Made by a program: the position numbers and the translations under genes
Notes under the pieces: model-generated
Seen by the model: the letters and a program-made list of their open reading frames with translations, nothing else
Told to the model about the DNA's origin: nothing
Database searches by the model: none
Source of the DNA: Ornithinibacillus halotolerans
GTDB lineage: Bacteria; Bacillota; Bacilli; Bacillales; Amphibacillaceae
Length of the DNA stretch: 64,000 nucleotides
Reading direction: 5' to 3'
Assembly: GCF_014637405.1 (NCBI RefSeq)
Contig: NZ_BMEY01000016.1
Span: forward strand, 29,169-93,168
In this document: piece after piece, positions 49,810 through 60,253 of the stretch
Layout: the number at the start of each line of letters is the position of its first letter
How positions within the stretch are numbered: position 1 is the stretch's first letter

Positions 49810-51015
49810 ATGTTGAAAAAGAATATATTGTTATGTGTAACAGGTGGGATTGCTAGCTATAAGGCTTGTGCTTTAACAAGTAAGTTAACTCAACAAGGTG
49901 CAGAAGTGCGAGTAATAATGACGGAATCTGCAACAGAATTTGTCTCTCCACTTACATTTCAAGCACTTTCACGGAACCCTGTATATACGAATACATTTGA
50001 TGAAAAAGATCCTAGTAAAATTGCCCATATCGATTTAGCTGACTGGGCCGATATTGTGATTATTGCACCAGCAACAGCGAATATTATTGGGAAAATTGCA
50101 AATGGAATTGCTGATGATATGCTTACAACAACGATATTAGCAACGAAAGCAGATATATATATTGCACCAGCGATGAATGTTCATATGTATGAACACCCTG
50201 CTGTCATAAAGAACATGCAGATGTTAGTTGAATTTGGTTACCATTTTATTGAACCAGGAGCTGGCTATCTTGCTTGTGGATGGGTTGGAAAAGGAAGATT
50301 GGAAGAGCCAGAGAAAATTATTGAAATTATAAAGAAGCACCAAAGTCGTAACAAACTATTAATAGGTAAGAACGTACTTATAACTGCTGGTCCAACAAGA
50401 GAAAAAGTTGATCCAGTAAGATTCTTTACAAATCGTTCGACTGGTAAAATGGGATATGCTTTGGCTGAAGCTGCCCAGGAAATGGGTGCTAATGTAACGT
50501 TAGTCTCTGGACCAGTAAATATCCAATTGCCACATCCAAACATTAACCTTATTTCTGTTACAACAGCTGAGGAAATGTTTGAAGCAGTTATTAATGAATA
50601 TTCAATGCAAGATATAGTCATTAAGGCTGCAGCAGTTGCAGACTACAGGCCAAAAGTAATATTTGATGAAAAGATGAAAAAACAAGATACTAATTTGCAA
50701 ATTGAAATGGAACGAACGAAAGATATTTTAAAAACATTAGGAAGTACAAAAACGGATCAGTTTCTCGTAGGATTTGCTGCAGAAACAAATGAACCATTAG
50801 CTTATGGAAAGGACAAGCTTCGGAAGAAAAATTTAGATGCTATTGTCATTAATAATGTATCTTTAGAGGGAGCAGGATTTGGAAGCGATACGAACATCGT
50901 AACTTATATTAATAAAGATTTAACTGAACAATCCTTACCTAAAGCATCCAAATTAGACGTAGCAAATGAAATTCTACGATTAATTATTCGTGATATGAAG
51001 GATGAGAGAGTGTGA
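49810..51015 (+). CDS. coaBC: Bifunctional phosphopantothenoylcysteine synthetase/decarboxylase CoaBC
   Basis: A 401-residue fusion enzyme of coenzyme A synthesis. The N-terminal CoaC flavoprotein decarboxylase (about residues 1-180) has the active-site histidine in AHIDLADWAD, PAMNVHMY and the cysteine in LACGWVGKGRL. The C-terminal CoaB ligase (about 188-398) has ITAGPTREKVDPVRFFTNRS and AAVADYRP. The start was placed at the ATG at 49810, 9 bases after AAAGGTG; a GTG at 49798 lies inside that site. It overlaps priA by four bases. Confidence 0.94.
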   Translation: MLKKNILLCVTGGIASYKACALTSKLTQQGAEVRVIMTESATEFVSPLTFQALSRNPVYTNTFDEKDPSKIAHIDLADWADIVIIAPATANIIGKIANGIADDMLTTTILATKADIYIAPAMNVHMYEHPAVIKNMQMLVEFGYHFIEPGAGYLACGWVGKGRLEEPEKIIEIIKKHQSRNKLLIGKNVLITAGPTREKVDPVRFFTNRSTGKMGYALAEAAQEMGANVTLVSGPVNIQLPHPNINLISVTTAEEMFEAVINEYSMQDIVIKAAAVADYRPKVIFDEKMKKQDTNLQIEMERTKDILKTLGSTKTDQFLVGFAAETNEPLAYGKDKLRKKNLDAIVINNVSLEGAGFGSDTNIVTYINKDLTEQSLPKASKLDVANEILRLIIRDMKDERV

Positions 51016-53423
51016 ATATTGCAAGTGTCATAGTGGATGTACAAGCGAAATCAATTAATCAAACATTTGATTATCTGATTCCAGAACGATATGTGGATAT
51101 TTTAACAACTGGTATGCGAGTTATTGTTCCATTTGGTCCTAGAAAAATAACTGGATTTGTTGTTGGACTTAAGGACAATTCTGAGTTTGACAAACTAAAA
51201 GAAATTATAGAAGTGTTAGATATAGAACCTGTGTTAACGGAAGAACTATTAGAATTAGGAAAATGGGTTGCTGATGACACTTTGACAATGTATATTACAG
51301 CTTATCAAGCTATGCTACCCCAAGTACTAAAAGCTCAGTATAAGAAAGAATTAGTTAGAAATACAGATGAACGATTACCAGAGGATTTAGAATTTCTCTT
51401 TGCAGGTAGAGATTACATAAGTTTTGAAGAATTTGAACAGTCATCAATCCCATACTCTAAATTGCAAAAAGCGATCCAAGAAACAGCTATATCTATTAAT
51501 TATCTAGTAAAATCCAAAATTACTAAAAAGTATGTAACCTTTGTAGAACCTAATAAAGAAATATATTTAATAGAAGAGTCATTAATGGATCTACCACAAA
51601 ATGCGACGAAACAAAGAGAACTACTTGGCTATTTTATAAAACATCCGAATCCAATTGAACAAGGCAAATTATTAAAATTAACAAATACAACCCGTTCGAC
51701 GATTAAGACTTTAATTGAAAAGGGATTGTTAAGAGAATATAAACAAGAAGTTTATAGAAATCCATATGATGAAAATGCATTCGAAAGAACCTATCCACTT
51801 ACCCTGACAGAGCAACAAGAGAGAGCTATATTACCGATTAAAGAAAAAATAGAAAAACAAGAACATGATGTGTTTTTAGTTCATGGAGTAACAGGTAGTG
51901 GGAAAACAGAAATATATTTACAAGCAATCCAAGAAGTACTAGAAAAAGGTAAAGAGGCAATAGTTTTAGTTCCAGAGATTTCACTTACACCTCAGATGGT
52001 TAAACGATTTAAAGGAAGATTTGGAGATAAAGTGGCTGTTATGCACAGTGCACTATCCAATGGAGAAAAATATGATGAATGGAGAAAAATTCAATCTAAA
52101 GAGGTAAGTGTTGTCGTTGGGGCAAGATCAGCAATTTTCGCCCCTTTTGAGAATATAGGTATTATTATCATTGATGAAGAACATGAAACGACATATAAAC
52201 AAGAGGATCAGCCTAGGTATCATGCTAGAGATGTAGCAATTAAGCGAGGACAATATCATCAATGTCCCGTAGTTTTAGGAAGCGCAACCCCTACATTAGA
52301 ATCATTTGCAAGAGCACAAAAAGGTGTCTATACATTAGCTACATTAGACAAAAGAACGAATGAAAAGGAAATGCCAGAGGTATCAATCGTAGATATGCGA
52401 GAAGAATTGCATAGTGGTAATCGTTCTATGTTTTCACAAGTTTTAAAAGAAAGTATTGAACAAACGATAGCTCGTGGCGAACAAATAGTCTTATTATTAA
52501 ACCGCAGAGGATATTCAACTTTTGTAATGTGCAGAGATTGTGGCCACGTGAAAGAATGCCCTCATTGTGATATTGCACTTACATATCACAAGCGAAATAA
52601 TCAATTGAAGTGTCATTACTGTTCTTATGAGGAACCAATGCCGAATGTTTGTCCAGAATGTTCTAGTGATTCGATTCGGTATTTCGGGACTGGCACGCAA
52701 CGAGTTGAAGAATCGCTGAGTCAATTGATGCCGCATGTCCGTGTCATTCGAATGGATGTTGATACAACAAGAAAGAAAGGTGCTCATGAAAAATTACTCA
52801 AGCAATTTGCTAATAAAGAAGCAGATATTCTTTTAGGTACGCAGATGATAGCAAAGGGTCTAGATTTTGGAAATGTTACATTAGTTGGAGTTTTGACAGC
52901 AGATTCTATGTTACATTTACCTGATTTTCGTTCCAGTGAAAAAACATTTCAATTATTAACACAAGTAAGTGGTAGGGCTGGACGACATGAATTACCTGGT
53001 CAGGTTATTATCCAAACGTATACACCTGAACATTATAGTATTCAATTATCTAGCCAGTATGATTACAAACAATTTTTCCTTCAAGAAATGCATATAAGAC
53101 GGAAATTTCGTTACCCACCATATGTGTTTTTAGCATTAATTACAGTATCACACCCTAATCATGTTCGAGCTATTCAATTTACACAACGGATTGTTCATTA
53201 CCTCTCTAAAGTTGTTCAAGAAGAAACAACTACTGTATTAGGACCAACACCATCACCTGTAACAAGGGTCAAAGATAGATATCGCTATCAATGCATGATA
53301 AAATACAAAAATGAACCAGACTTAAGAAGGAATATTAAAAAAATCATTAATTTATATGAAGAAGAAATGAGAAAAGAGAATTTATTAATAACAGTAGATA
53401 TGCAACCATATCACTTAATGTAG
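51012..53423 (+). CDS. priA: Primosomal protein N' (PriA helicase)
   Basis: An 803-residue 3'-5' DNA helicase that restarts stalled replication forks. An N-terminal DNA-binding domain (about residues 1-105) precedes Walker A GVTGSGKTEIYL and the DEEH box IIDEEHETTYK. Four paired zinc cysteines (CRDC, CPHC, CHYC and CPEC, about 510-555) and helicase motifs GTQMIAKGLDF and SGRAGRHELPGQV follow. It starts with a GTG at 51012 overlapping the coaBC stop (GTGA). fmt follows after 15 bases; def, which lies between them in B. subtilis, is missing. Confidence 0.96.
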   Translation: MNIASVIVDVQAKSINQTFDYLIPERYVDILTTGMRVIVPFGPRKITGFVVGLKDNSEFDKLKEIIEVLDIEPVLTEELLELGKWVADDTLTMYITAYQAMLPQVLKAQYKKELVRNTDERLPEDLEFLFAGRDYISFEEFEQSSIPYSKLQKAIQETAISINYLVKSKITKKYVTFVEPNKEIYLIEESLMDLPQNATKQRELLGYFIKHPNPIEQGKLLKLTNTTRSTIKTLIEKGLLREYKQEVYRNPYDENAFERTYPLTLTEQQERAILPIKEKIEKQEHDVFLVHGVTGSGKTEIYLQAIQEVLEKGKEAIVLVPEISLTPQMVKRFKGRFGDKVAVMHSALSNGEKYDEWRKIQSKEVSVVVGARSAIFAPFENIGIIIIDEEHETTYKQEDQPRYHARDVAIKRGQYHQCPVVLGSATPTLESFARAQKGVYTLATLDKRTNEKEMPEVSIVDMREELHSGNRSMFSQVLKESIEQTIARGEQIVLLLNRRGYSTFVMCRDCGHVKECPHCDIALTYHKRNNQLKCHYCSYEEPMPNVCPECSSDSIRYFGTGTQRVEESLSQLMPHVRVIRMDVDTTRKKGAHEKLLKQFANKEADILLGTQMIAKGLDFGNVTLVGVLTADSMLHLPDFRSSEKTFQLLTQVSGRAGRHELPGQVIIQTYTPEHYSIQLSSQYDYKQFFLQEMHIRRKFRYPPYVFLALITVSHPNHVRAIQFTQRIVHYLSKVVQEETTTVLGPTPSPVTRVKDRYRYQCMIKYKNEPDLRRNIKKIINLYEEEMRKENLLITVDMQPYHLM

Positions 53424-53438
53424 AAAGTAGGAATTAAT

Positions 53439-54380
53439 ATGAAACGAATCGTATTTATGGGAACGCCTGATTTTTCCGTTCCAATCTTAAAACAACTTAT
53501 ACAATCAGAATATGAAGTAGTTCTCGTAGTCACACAACCAGATAGACCGAAAGGGAGAAAGAAAATTATTACTCCACCACCAGTAAAAGAAACTGCAGTA
53601 GAATATGGAATTCCAGTTTTTCAACCAGAGAAAATCCGTCATGATTACCAAGAGATCTTAGATTATGAACCGGATCTAGTAGTTACAGCGGCATATGGAC
53701 AAATATTGCCAAACGAGTTATTAGAAGGCCCAACATTTGGTTGTATTAATGTACATGCATCGTTGTTACCGGAATTAAGAGGTGGAGCACCAATTCATTA
53801 TTCGATTATTCAAGGTAAAGATGAAACAGGGATTACGATCATGTATATGGCAGAAAAACTAGATGCAGGAGATATTTTAACGCAACGAAGTATACCAATT
53901 GAGGAAACTGACCATGTTGGTACGTTACATGATAAATTATCCAAAGTTGGTGCCGAGTTATTAATGGAAACATTACCGCAATTATTTGAAGGCAAAATCA
54001 CTCCAATAAAACAAGATGATAGTAAAGCAACCTTTGCATCTAATATAAAGCGGGAACAAGAAGAGATTGATTGGAACAAATCGAATCGTGATATTTATAA
54101 TCATATTCGTGGTCTCCATCCTTGGCCAGTCGCTTTTACAACATATGAAAATAAAAATGTGAAAATATGGTGGGGAGAACCAATCGATAAAGAATATAAT
54201 GGCGTTCCTGGTGAAATAGTGGATAAAGAAGGAAATGAATCGATTATTGTTCTATGTGGAAATGGTAAAGGAATTCGATTAACAGACATTCAACTTGCTG
54301 GAAAAAGAAGAATGAAAGTTAAGGAATATTTACAAGGGGCAAGTGATTCTTTCCAAATTGGAACTAAAATGGGTGAATAA
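53439..54380 (+). CDS. fmt: Methionyl-tRNA formyltransferase
   Basis: A 313-residue enzyme that formylates initiator Met-tRNA using 10-formyltetrahydrofolate. It has N-terminal [15 protein letters not shown], the catalytic Asn-His in [17 protein letters not shown] and the aspartate in [13 protein letters not shown]-terminal tRNA-binding barrel covers about residues 206-310. The partner deformylase gene def is not adjacent, unlike in B. subtilis. rsmB starts 1 base after its stop. Confidence 0.95.
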   Translation: MKRIVFMGTPDFSVPILKQLIQSEYEVVLVVTQPDRPKGRKKIITPPPVKETAVEYGIPVFQPEKIRHDYQEILDYEPDLVVTAAYGQILPNELLEGPTFGCINVHASLLPELRGGAPIHYSIIQGKDETGITIMYMAEKLDAGDILTQRSIPIEETDHVGTLHDKLSKVGAELLMETLPQLFEGKITPIKQDDSKATFASNIKREQEEIDWNKSNRDIYNHIRGLHPWPVAFTTYENKNVKIWWGEPIDKEYNGVPGEIVDKEGNESIIVLCGNGKGIRLTDIQLAGKRRMKVKEYLQGASDSFQIGTKMGE

Positions 54381-54381
54381 A

Positions 54382-55731
54382 ATGAAAAAATATCTTCTTA
54401 GAAACACAATTATCGACTTATTATTAAGAATTGAACTTGATAATGGATATAGTCATCTATTAATTAATCATGAAATCAAAGCTAAAAATATCCCTACAAA
54501 AGATGAAGGACTTTTAACTGAAATAGTATATGGTACGATACAAAGAAAATTAACGCTAGATTATTATATTTCTCATTTTGTCAACCCGAAGAAAAAACTT
54601 GAACCTTGGGTGAAAATATTATTAAGAATGTCCATCTATCAAATGGTCTTTTTGGACAAAGTCCCAGACCATGCAATTATTCATGAAGCAGTTGAAATTG
54701 CTAAACAGCGTGGCCATAAAGGAATTGGATCATTTGTCAATGCAATTCTTAGAAACATCCAACGTAATGGTACACCAGATATAAATGAAATTAGTGACGA
54801 TATAGAACGGCTAAGTATTGAAACAAGCCACCCTAAGTGGCTTGTTAAACGTTGGATAAATGAGTATGGATTTCAGAGAACAAGAGAAATGTGTGAAGCA
54901 AATTTACAACATAAACCAATGTCTGTACGTATCCAACCATTAAAAATAACAAGAGATGAAGCAATACAGCAACTAGAAAAAGAAGGGTATGTTGTAAATA
55001 AGTCATTCTTTTCTAAACAAGGACTTATCATTGAAAAAGGGAATATCCTAAAATCTTCCTTATTTGAACAAGGGGTTATTACCATACAAGATCAAAGTTC
55101 TATGCTTGTTGGGGAAATGATTGATGCTCGTCCTGGATGTACTGTACTAGATGCATGTAGTGCTCCTGGTGGAAAAGCAACACATATCGCTGAGAAAATG
55201 AAAAATGAAGGTCATATTCATGCTCATGATTTACATCAAAAAAAGATTAAATTAATTAATGAAAAAGCAAAAGGCCTAAATATTACGATTATTGATGCGG
55301 TACCAATGGATGCTAGAAAATTAGATGAACACTATTCTGAAGAAATGTTTGATCGTATCTTAATTGATGCACCATGCTCAGGTTTAGGGGTTATGCGTGG
55401 CAAGCCTGATATTAAATATAGTAAAAAAGAGGAAGATATTGAACGCCTATCTATAATTCAACAAGAGATATTATCTACTGTTGTTCCATTATTGAAGATC
55501 GACGGGTTGTTAGTATATAGTACTTGTACAGTTGATACAGCTGAGAATGAGGAAGTAGTCAAACAATTTTTAGCTAAACATACAAACTATGAAATTGATC
55601 AAACATTTTTTAGTGACCTACCTAAAGAATTACAATCGACTATTGGAATTACAGCATATGGGTTACAACTATTTCCGCAAGAATTTGAAACTGACGGGTT
55701 TTTCTTAACAAGGTTTCGTAGGGTATCTTAA
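54382..55731 (+). CDS. rsmB: 16S rRNA (cytosine-967-C5)-methyltransferase RsmB
   Basis: A 449-residue m5C methyltransferase with an N-terminal NusB-like RNA-binding domain (about residues 1-140) and a C-terminal SAM domain. The SAM loop is DACSAPGGKATHIAEKM. The two cysteines are in DAPCSGLGVMRG and YSTCTVDTAENE (the catalytic nucleophile and the release cysteine). The ATG at 54382 is preferred; the longer frame from 54343 overlaps fmt by 38 bases without a better site. In B. subtilis the next gene is rlmN, absent here. Confidence 0.94.
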   Translation: MKKYLLRNTIIDLLLRIELDNGYSHLLINHEIKAKNIPTKDEGLLTEIVYGTIQRKLTLDYYISHFVNPKKKLEPWVKILLRMSIYQMVFLDKVPDHAIIHEAVEIAKQRGHKGIGSFVNAILRNIQRNGTPDINEISDDIERLSIETSHPKWLVKRWINEYGFQRTREMCEANLQHKPMSVRIQPLKITRDEAIQQLEKEGYVVNKSFFSKQGLIIEKGNILKSSLFEQGVITIQDQSSMLVGEMIDARPGCTVLDACSAPGGKATHIAEKMKNEGHIHAHDLHQKKIKLINEKAKGLNITIIDAVPMDARKLDEHYSEEMFDRILIDAPCSGLGVMRGKPDIKYSKKEEDIERLSIIQQEILSTVVPLLKIDGLLVYSTCTVDTAENEEVVKQFLAKHTNYEIDQTFFSDLPKELQSTIGITAYGLQLFPQEFETDGFFLTRFRRVS

Positions 55732-55900
55732 TTAGTTTCAACAATTAAAGTTATTTATTTAAAGAACAAATGTTACTAATCTCATGTTAGCTTTTAAAAT
55801 CTGTCTAAAAGTATAAAAAATACTAGAAAAAGATATTCTTATTACGTAATTTGTGTAATACTTATATAAAAAAAGTGTTGCTCATATAAGGGGTGGTAGA

Positions 55901-56662
55901 ATGGAAGGACATTTTTTGACGGATCGTGGCCAAGTAAGAAGCCACAATGAGGACTCAGGAGGTATTTTTTTAAATAATGATGGTCAATATTTAGCAATAA
56001 TTGCAGACGGCATGGGTGGTCATCAAGCTGGAGATGTGGCGAGTAGATTGGCAACAACTATATTAGAAGATAAATGGAAAAAAAATGATGGAATACATAC
56101 ACCAGACGTAGCAGAGGAATGGTTAAAACAAGCCTTACTAGAAGCTAACACCTCAATCTATCAACACTCACTAGAAAAAGAAGACTGTCAAGGCATGGGA
56201 ACAACTATTGTTGTAGCTGTATGTACGAAAGAATTTATTACTGTAGCACATATTGGTGATAGTAGATGCTATTTATATAATGAATATAGTTTTAAGCAGA
56301 TTACAGAAGACCATTCTTTAGTTAATGCACTTGTACAGTCAGGACAAATCTCAAAAGATGATGCACTCGTACACCCTAGAAAAAATGTTGTTTTAAAAGC
56401 TCTCGGAACTAGTGATACTGTTGAACCTGATATTCAAACGATAAATTGGGAGAAGGGTGATAAGCTATTACTTTGTTCAGATGGATTGACAGACAAAGTA
56501 CGAGATTCTGAACTAGAGGAGTACTTACAATCAAAAAATGAAATTGATAAAGTTGGAGAAAAGTTAGTCGATTTAGCAAATGAACGTGGTGGGGAGGATA
56601 ATGTTTCGCTAGTAATATTACAGCATGAAGCAACAGTGGAAGAAGGTGATCCATTTTGCTAA
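55901..56662 (+). CDS. prpC: PPM-family protein phosphatase PrpC
   Basis: A 253-residue metal-dependent Ser/Thr phosphatase that counteracts PrkC. Metal-binding aspartates are in IADGMGGHQAGDVAS, HIGDSRCYL, CSDGLTDKV and GGEDNVSLVIL, and the first motif is TDRGQVRSHNEDS. The ATG at 55901 has AAGGGGTGG upstream. It overlaps the prkC start, so the phosphatase and kinase are coupled. Confidence 0.96.
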   Translation: MEGHFLTDRGQVRSHNEDSGGIFLNNDGQYLAIIADGMGGHQAGDVASRLATTILEDKWKKNDGIHTPDVAEEWLKQALLEANTSIYQHSLEKEDCQGMGTTIVVAVCTKEFITVAHIGDSRCYLYNEYSFKQITEDHSLVNALVQSGQISKDDALVHPRKNVVLKALGTSDTVEPDIQTINWEKGDKLLLCSDGLTDKVRDSELEEYLQSKNEIDKVGEKLVDLANERGGEDNVSLVILQHEATVEEGDPFC

Positions 56663-58707
56663 ATGGTCATTTGCTAAACGATCGTTATCGAATCCTAGAG
56701 AAAATAGGCGGAGGCGGTATGGCTGACGTTTATCTTGCTAAAGACATTATCCTTGATCGAAAAGTGGCTATTAAAGTTCTAAGATTAGAATATGCGAATG
56801 ATGATGAATTTATTGCAAGATTTGATCGAGAAGCCCAGTCTGCCACGAGTCTTTCTCATCCAAATGTAGTTACAATTTTCGATGTTGGAGAAGAAGATCA
56901 AATTCTATATATGGTGATGGAATATGTAGATGGGATGACACTAAAGGAATTTATCCAACGATATGGTCCAATTGATGTGCCAGAAGCAATTGAAATTATG
57001 AAGCAGATTTCAGCCGCAATTACTCATGCACATGAAAATGGAATTGTACACCGTGATATTAAACCACAGAATATACTTATAGATACATATGGTCACATTA
57101 AAGTAACAGACTTTGGGATTGCTATTGCTTTGAGTGCAACATCATTAACACAGACAAATTCGATTTTGGGATCAGTTCATTATTTATCTCCTGAACAGGC
57201 TAGAGGTGGAATGGCCACAAAAAAATCTGATATATACTCCTTAGGTATTCTGTTTTTCGAAATGCTTACTGGAAGACTTCCTTTCTCTGGACAATCCCCA
57301 GTATCGATAGCATTAAAACATTTACAAAGTGAAACTCCTTCTATAAGAAGATTTATTGAGGATGTACCACAAAGTGTAGAAAATATTGTTTTGAAAGCTA
57401 CAGCAAAGGATCCATTTCATCGATACGATACTGTTTTTGATATGGAAGAAGCGTTAGATGTTGCTCTTTCTCCAGATAAAATAAATGAACCGAAATACAC
57501 ACCACCCGTTGAGGTAGGTGAAGAAACAAAAGCCATTCCAATTATTACAGAGAACCAGCTTGAAAATATACACCAAGACACGATAATACATCAAACAAAT
57601 ATTGATACAAAAAAAATTAGTAATGGACAAGTTCAACAAGATGAGACATCGGATCAAATAAAGAAGAAAAATAAGAAAACAAAGAAAAAGAAGAAAAAAT
57701 GGTTAATAATTTCTATAGTCCTACTGACATTAATAACAATAGCACTTGTTTTCATATTCTTAATACCAGGTCTAAATAAACCTCGCGAAATGGAATTACC
57801 AAACTTTGTAGAATATGAATACGAAGAGGCTTATAAAGAGTTATCAGACTTAGGATTGGATGTTAAACGGGAAGATATGTATTCAGAGGAAATTGAGGAA
57901 GGATTAGTAATTAAAACGTATCCAAGACAAGGAAGAACGGTAAGAGAAGGAGATACGATTACACTATATGTTAGTCAAGGTAAAGAGAAAGTAGACTTTG
58001 ATGATTTTGTTGGAGAACAATATAGAGATGCGGAACGCCTACTAATCGAAAAAGGGTACATAAAGGAAGACATTGTTGTCTATGAAGAATTCTCCGACCT
58101 TCCAATCGGAGAGATCATTAGTCAGAATCCATTACCGGGTGCTAAAGTTGTACCAGAGGAAACAACAATAATCTTTGAGGTAAGCAAAGGAAAAGAACCA
58201 ATAACACTAGGTAAATTTGAGGGGACAACTCCAGAAGAAGCGAAAAGAACTTTAGAAGCACAAGGGCTATTTATGGAAGTAAGAGAAGAACACTCCGACT
58301 CAATGGCTGAAGGGATGATTATTCGTCAAGACCCAGAACCGAATAGTAAGGTAAATGAAGGGGATACGGTAATCGTTTATGTTTCCTTAGGTAAAGAAGA
58401 AATACCACCTTATGTGTATGAGAAGACGATACTTGTTGAATACACATTGGATGAGCAAGATAATTCCGAGGGTGAAGATGGAGAAAATAATACTAATCAG
58501 GAACCAATACCACAAGAAATTCGACTTCATATACAAGATATGAATAATCCTGATTTGGCAGAAGTATTTTGGCAAGATACGATTACAGAAGATAAATATA
58601 TTACGATTGAATTGATGATTGAACATGGTTCTCAAGGTAAATACCAAGTATTCCGTGATAATCAAGTAATTCAGAGTGAAACGATCCAATATAAAGGAGA
58701 TGAATAA
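56656..58707 (+). CDS. prkC: PASTA-domain Ser/Thr protein kinase PrkC
   Basis: A 683-residue membrane kinase that senses muropeptides and controls wall metabolism and spore germination. The cytoplasmic kinase domain (about residues 10-270) has the G-loop GGGGMADVY, VAIKVL, catalytic HRDIKPQN and DFG, and SVHYLSPEQARGG. A lysine-rich juxtamembrane segment, one membrane helix (about 350-371), three PASTA repeats (about 376-578) and a C-terminal immunoglobulin-like domain follow. The start is a TTG at 56656 with AAGGTGAT 5 bases upstream, overlapping prpC by 7 bases. Confidence 0.96.
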   Translation: MLNGHLLNDRYRILEKIGGGGMADVYLAKDIILDRKVAIKVLRLEYANDDEFIARFDREAQSATSLSHPNVVTIFDVGEEDQILYMVMEYVDGMTLKEFIQRYGPIDVPEAIEIMKQISAAITHAHENGIVHRDIKPQNILIDTYGHIKVTDFGIAIALSATSLTQTNSILGSVHYLSPEQARGGMATKKSDIYSLGILFFEMLTGRLPFSGQSPVSIALKHLQSETPSIRRFIEDVPQSVENIVLKATAKDPFHRYDTVFDMEEALDVALSPDKINEPKYTPPVEVGEETKAIPIITENQLENIHQDTIIHQTNIDTKKISNGQVQQDETSDQIKKKNKKTKKKKKKWLIISIVLLTLITIALVFIFLIPGLNKPREMELPNFVEYEYEEAYKELSDLGLDVKREDMYSEEIEEGLVIKTYPRQGRTVREGDTITLYVSQGKEKVDFDDFVGEQYRDAERLLIEKGYIKEDIVVYEEFSDLPIGEIISQNPLPGAKVVPEETTIIFEVSKGKEPITLGKFEGTTPEEAKRTLEAQGLFMEVREEHSDSMAEGMIIRQDPEPNSKVNEGDTVIVYVSLGKEEIPPYVYEKTILVEYTLDEQDNSEGEDGENNTNQEPIPQEIRLHIQDMNNPDLAEVFWQDTITEDKYITIELMIEHGSQGKYQVFRDNQVIQSETIQYKGDE

Positions 58708-59589
58708 ATGCCAGAAGGCAGAATTATTAAAGCTTTAAGTGGATTCTACTATGTACAAACCCCCCAAGGATTGTATCAGTGCAGAGGTAGAGGGGTATTT
58801 CGTAATCGAAACATAACTCCACTAGTTGGCGACTTTGTCACTTTTGATGTTCGTGAGGGAAAAGAAGGCTATATTACAGAGATTATGGATAGGACGAATG
58901 AATTAATTCGTCCTCCCATTGCGAATATTACACAGGCAATAATCGTCAGTTCAGCTGTAATGCCTGATTTTAGCACAATATTATTAGACCGTTTTTTAGT
59001 GTTAATTGAATCTAAAGGAATTACACCGATTATTTTCATTACAAAGACAGATTTAATAAATGACGAACAAATGAAAAGTTTAATAAAATATAAAAAGGAA
59101 TATGAACAAATCGGGTATCGAATTGAATTGTTCTCGTCTAAAGACCCGGAAGATATAGATTATATTAAAGGATTTTTAAAGGACCATGTTACAGTAATCG
59201 CAGGTCAATCTGGAGTAGGGAAATCATCTCTAATCAATACATTAAGTCCAGATACACAATTAAAAACTGCAGACATCTCTAAGAGCTTAGGAAGAGGAAA
59301 ACATACGACAAGACATGTCGAGTTAATAGAAATTAATGGTGGCTTAGTAGCAGATACCCCCGGTTTTAGTGCGTTAGATTTTGATGAAATTGACGCAGAG
59401 GAATTGTCTAATTGTTTCCCAGAAATGGTGGAAAGAATGAATGAATGTAAATTCCGAGGGTGTTTACACGCAAAAGAGCCGAAATGTGCCGTGAAATCTG
59501 CTGTGGAAAATGAAGAAATACCATCTTACCGTTATAGCCATTACATTAGTTTCTTAGAAGAAATACAATCTAGAAAGCCGAGGTATTAA
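58708..59589 (+). CDS. rsgA: Ribosome small subunit GTPase RsgA
   Basis: A 293-residue circularly permuted GTPase that matures 30S subunits. The order of GTPase motifs is G4 (ITKTDL), G1 (GQSGVGKSSLIN) and G3 (DTPGF), which shows the permutation. An N-terminal OB fold (about residues 1-65) and a C-terminal zinc knuckle (CKFRGCLHAKEPKCAVK) flank it. The ATG directly follows the prkC stop; AAAGGAGATG lies 9 bases upstream. Confidence 0.96.
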   Translation: MPEGRIIKALSGFYYVQTPQGLYQCRGRGVFRNRNITPLVGDFVTFDVREGKEGYITEIMDRTNELIRPPIANITQAIIVSSAVMPDFSTILLDRFLVLIESKGITPIIFITKTDLINDEQMKSLIKYKKEYEQIGYRIELFSSKDPEDIDYIKGFLKDHVTVIAGQSGVGKSSLINTLSPDTQLKTADISKSLGRGKHTTRHVELIEINGGLVADTPGFSALDFDEIDAEELSNCFPEMVERMNECKFRGCLHAKEPKCAVKSAVENEEIPSYRYSHYISFLEEIQSRKPRY

Positions 59590-59590
59590 G

Positions 59591-60247
59591 ATGATTAAAA
59601 TAGCACCTTCTATATTATCAGCTGATTTTTCTAAATTAGGTGAAGAAATACTTGATGTTGAAAAAGGTGGAGCAGATTATATCCATGTAGATGTGATGGA
59701 TGGTCATTTTGTTCCTAATATAACTATCGGTCCACTAATTGTCGAAGCAATAAAACCTATTACATCATTACCATTAGATGTTCATTTGATGATTGAAAAC
59801 CCTGACCAGTACATTCCGACATTTGCAAAATCTGGTGCAGACATAATCACAGTTCATCAAGAAGCTACTACCCATCTTCACCGCACTATTCAATTAATTA
59901 AATCAAATGGGGTAAAAGCAGGATTGGCAATAAATCCAGCAACACCAGTAGAGATGATAAGAGATATTTTATCTGAAGTTGATTTAGTCTTAGTAATGAC
60001 TGTTAATCCCGGATTTGGTGGACAATCATTTATCAACTTAACGCTTGAAAAGATTAAGCAAATTGCGACATGGCGTGAAGAATATGGCTTATCCTTTGAG
60101 ATTGAAGTAGATGGAGGAGTGAACACCTCCACTGCAAAAAAATGTGTGGAAGCAGGGGCCGAAGTCTTAGTGGCGGGTAGTGCAGTATATAATCATGAGA
60201 ACAGAAAACAAGCGATTGAAGAAATACGAACAGCAGCAATAGGATAG
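59591..60247 (+). CDS. rpe: Ribulose-phosphate 3-epimerase
   Basis: A 218-residue barrel enzyme interconverting ribulose 5-phosphate and xylulose 5-phosphate in the pentose phosphate pathway. Metal and catalytic residues are in IHVDVMDGHFVPN, DVHLMIENP, VMTVNPGFGGQ and EVDGGVN. The phosphate-binding ending is VLVAGSAVYNH. It follows rsgA by one base, in the same run of genes as in B. subtilis. Confidence 0.96.
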   Translation: MIKIAPSILSADFSKLGEEILDVEKGGADYIHVDVMDGHFVPNITIGPLIVEAIKPITSLPLDVHLMIENPDQYIPTFAKSGADIITVHQEATTHLHRTIQLIKSNGVKAGLAINPATPVEMIRDILSEVDLVLVMTVNPGFGGQSFINLTLEKIKQIATWREEYGLSFEIEVDGGVNTSTAKKCVEAGAEVLVAGSAVYNHENRKQAIEEIRTAAIG

Positions 60248-60253
60248 ATTGAA

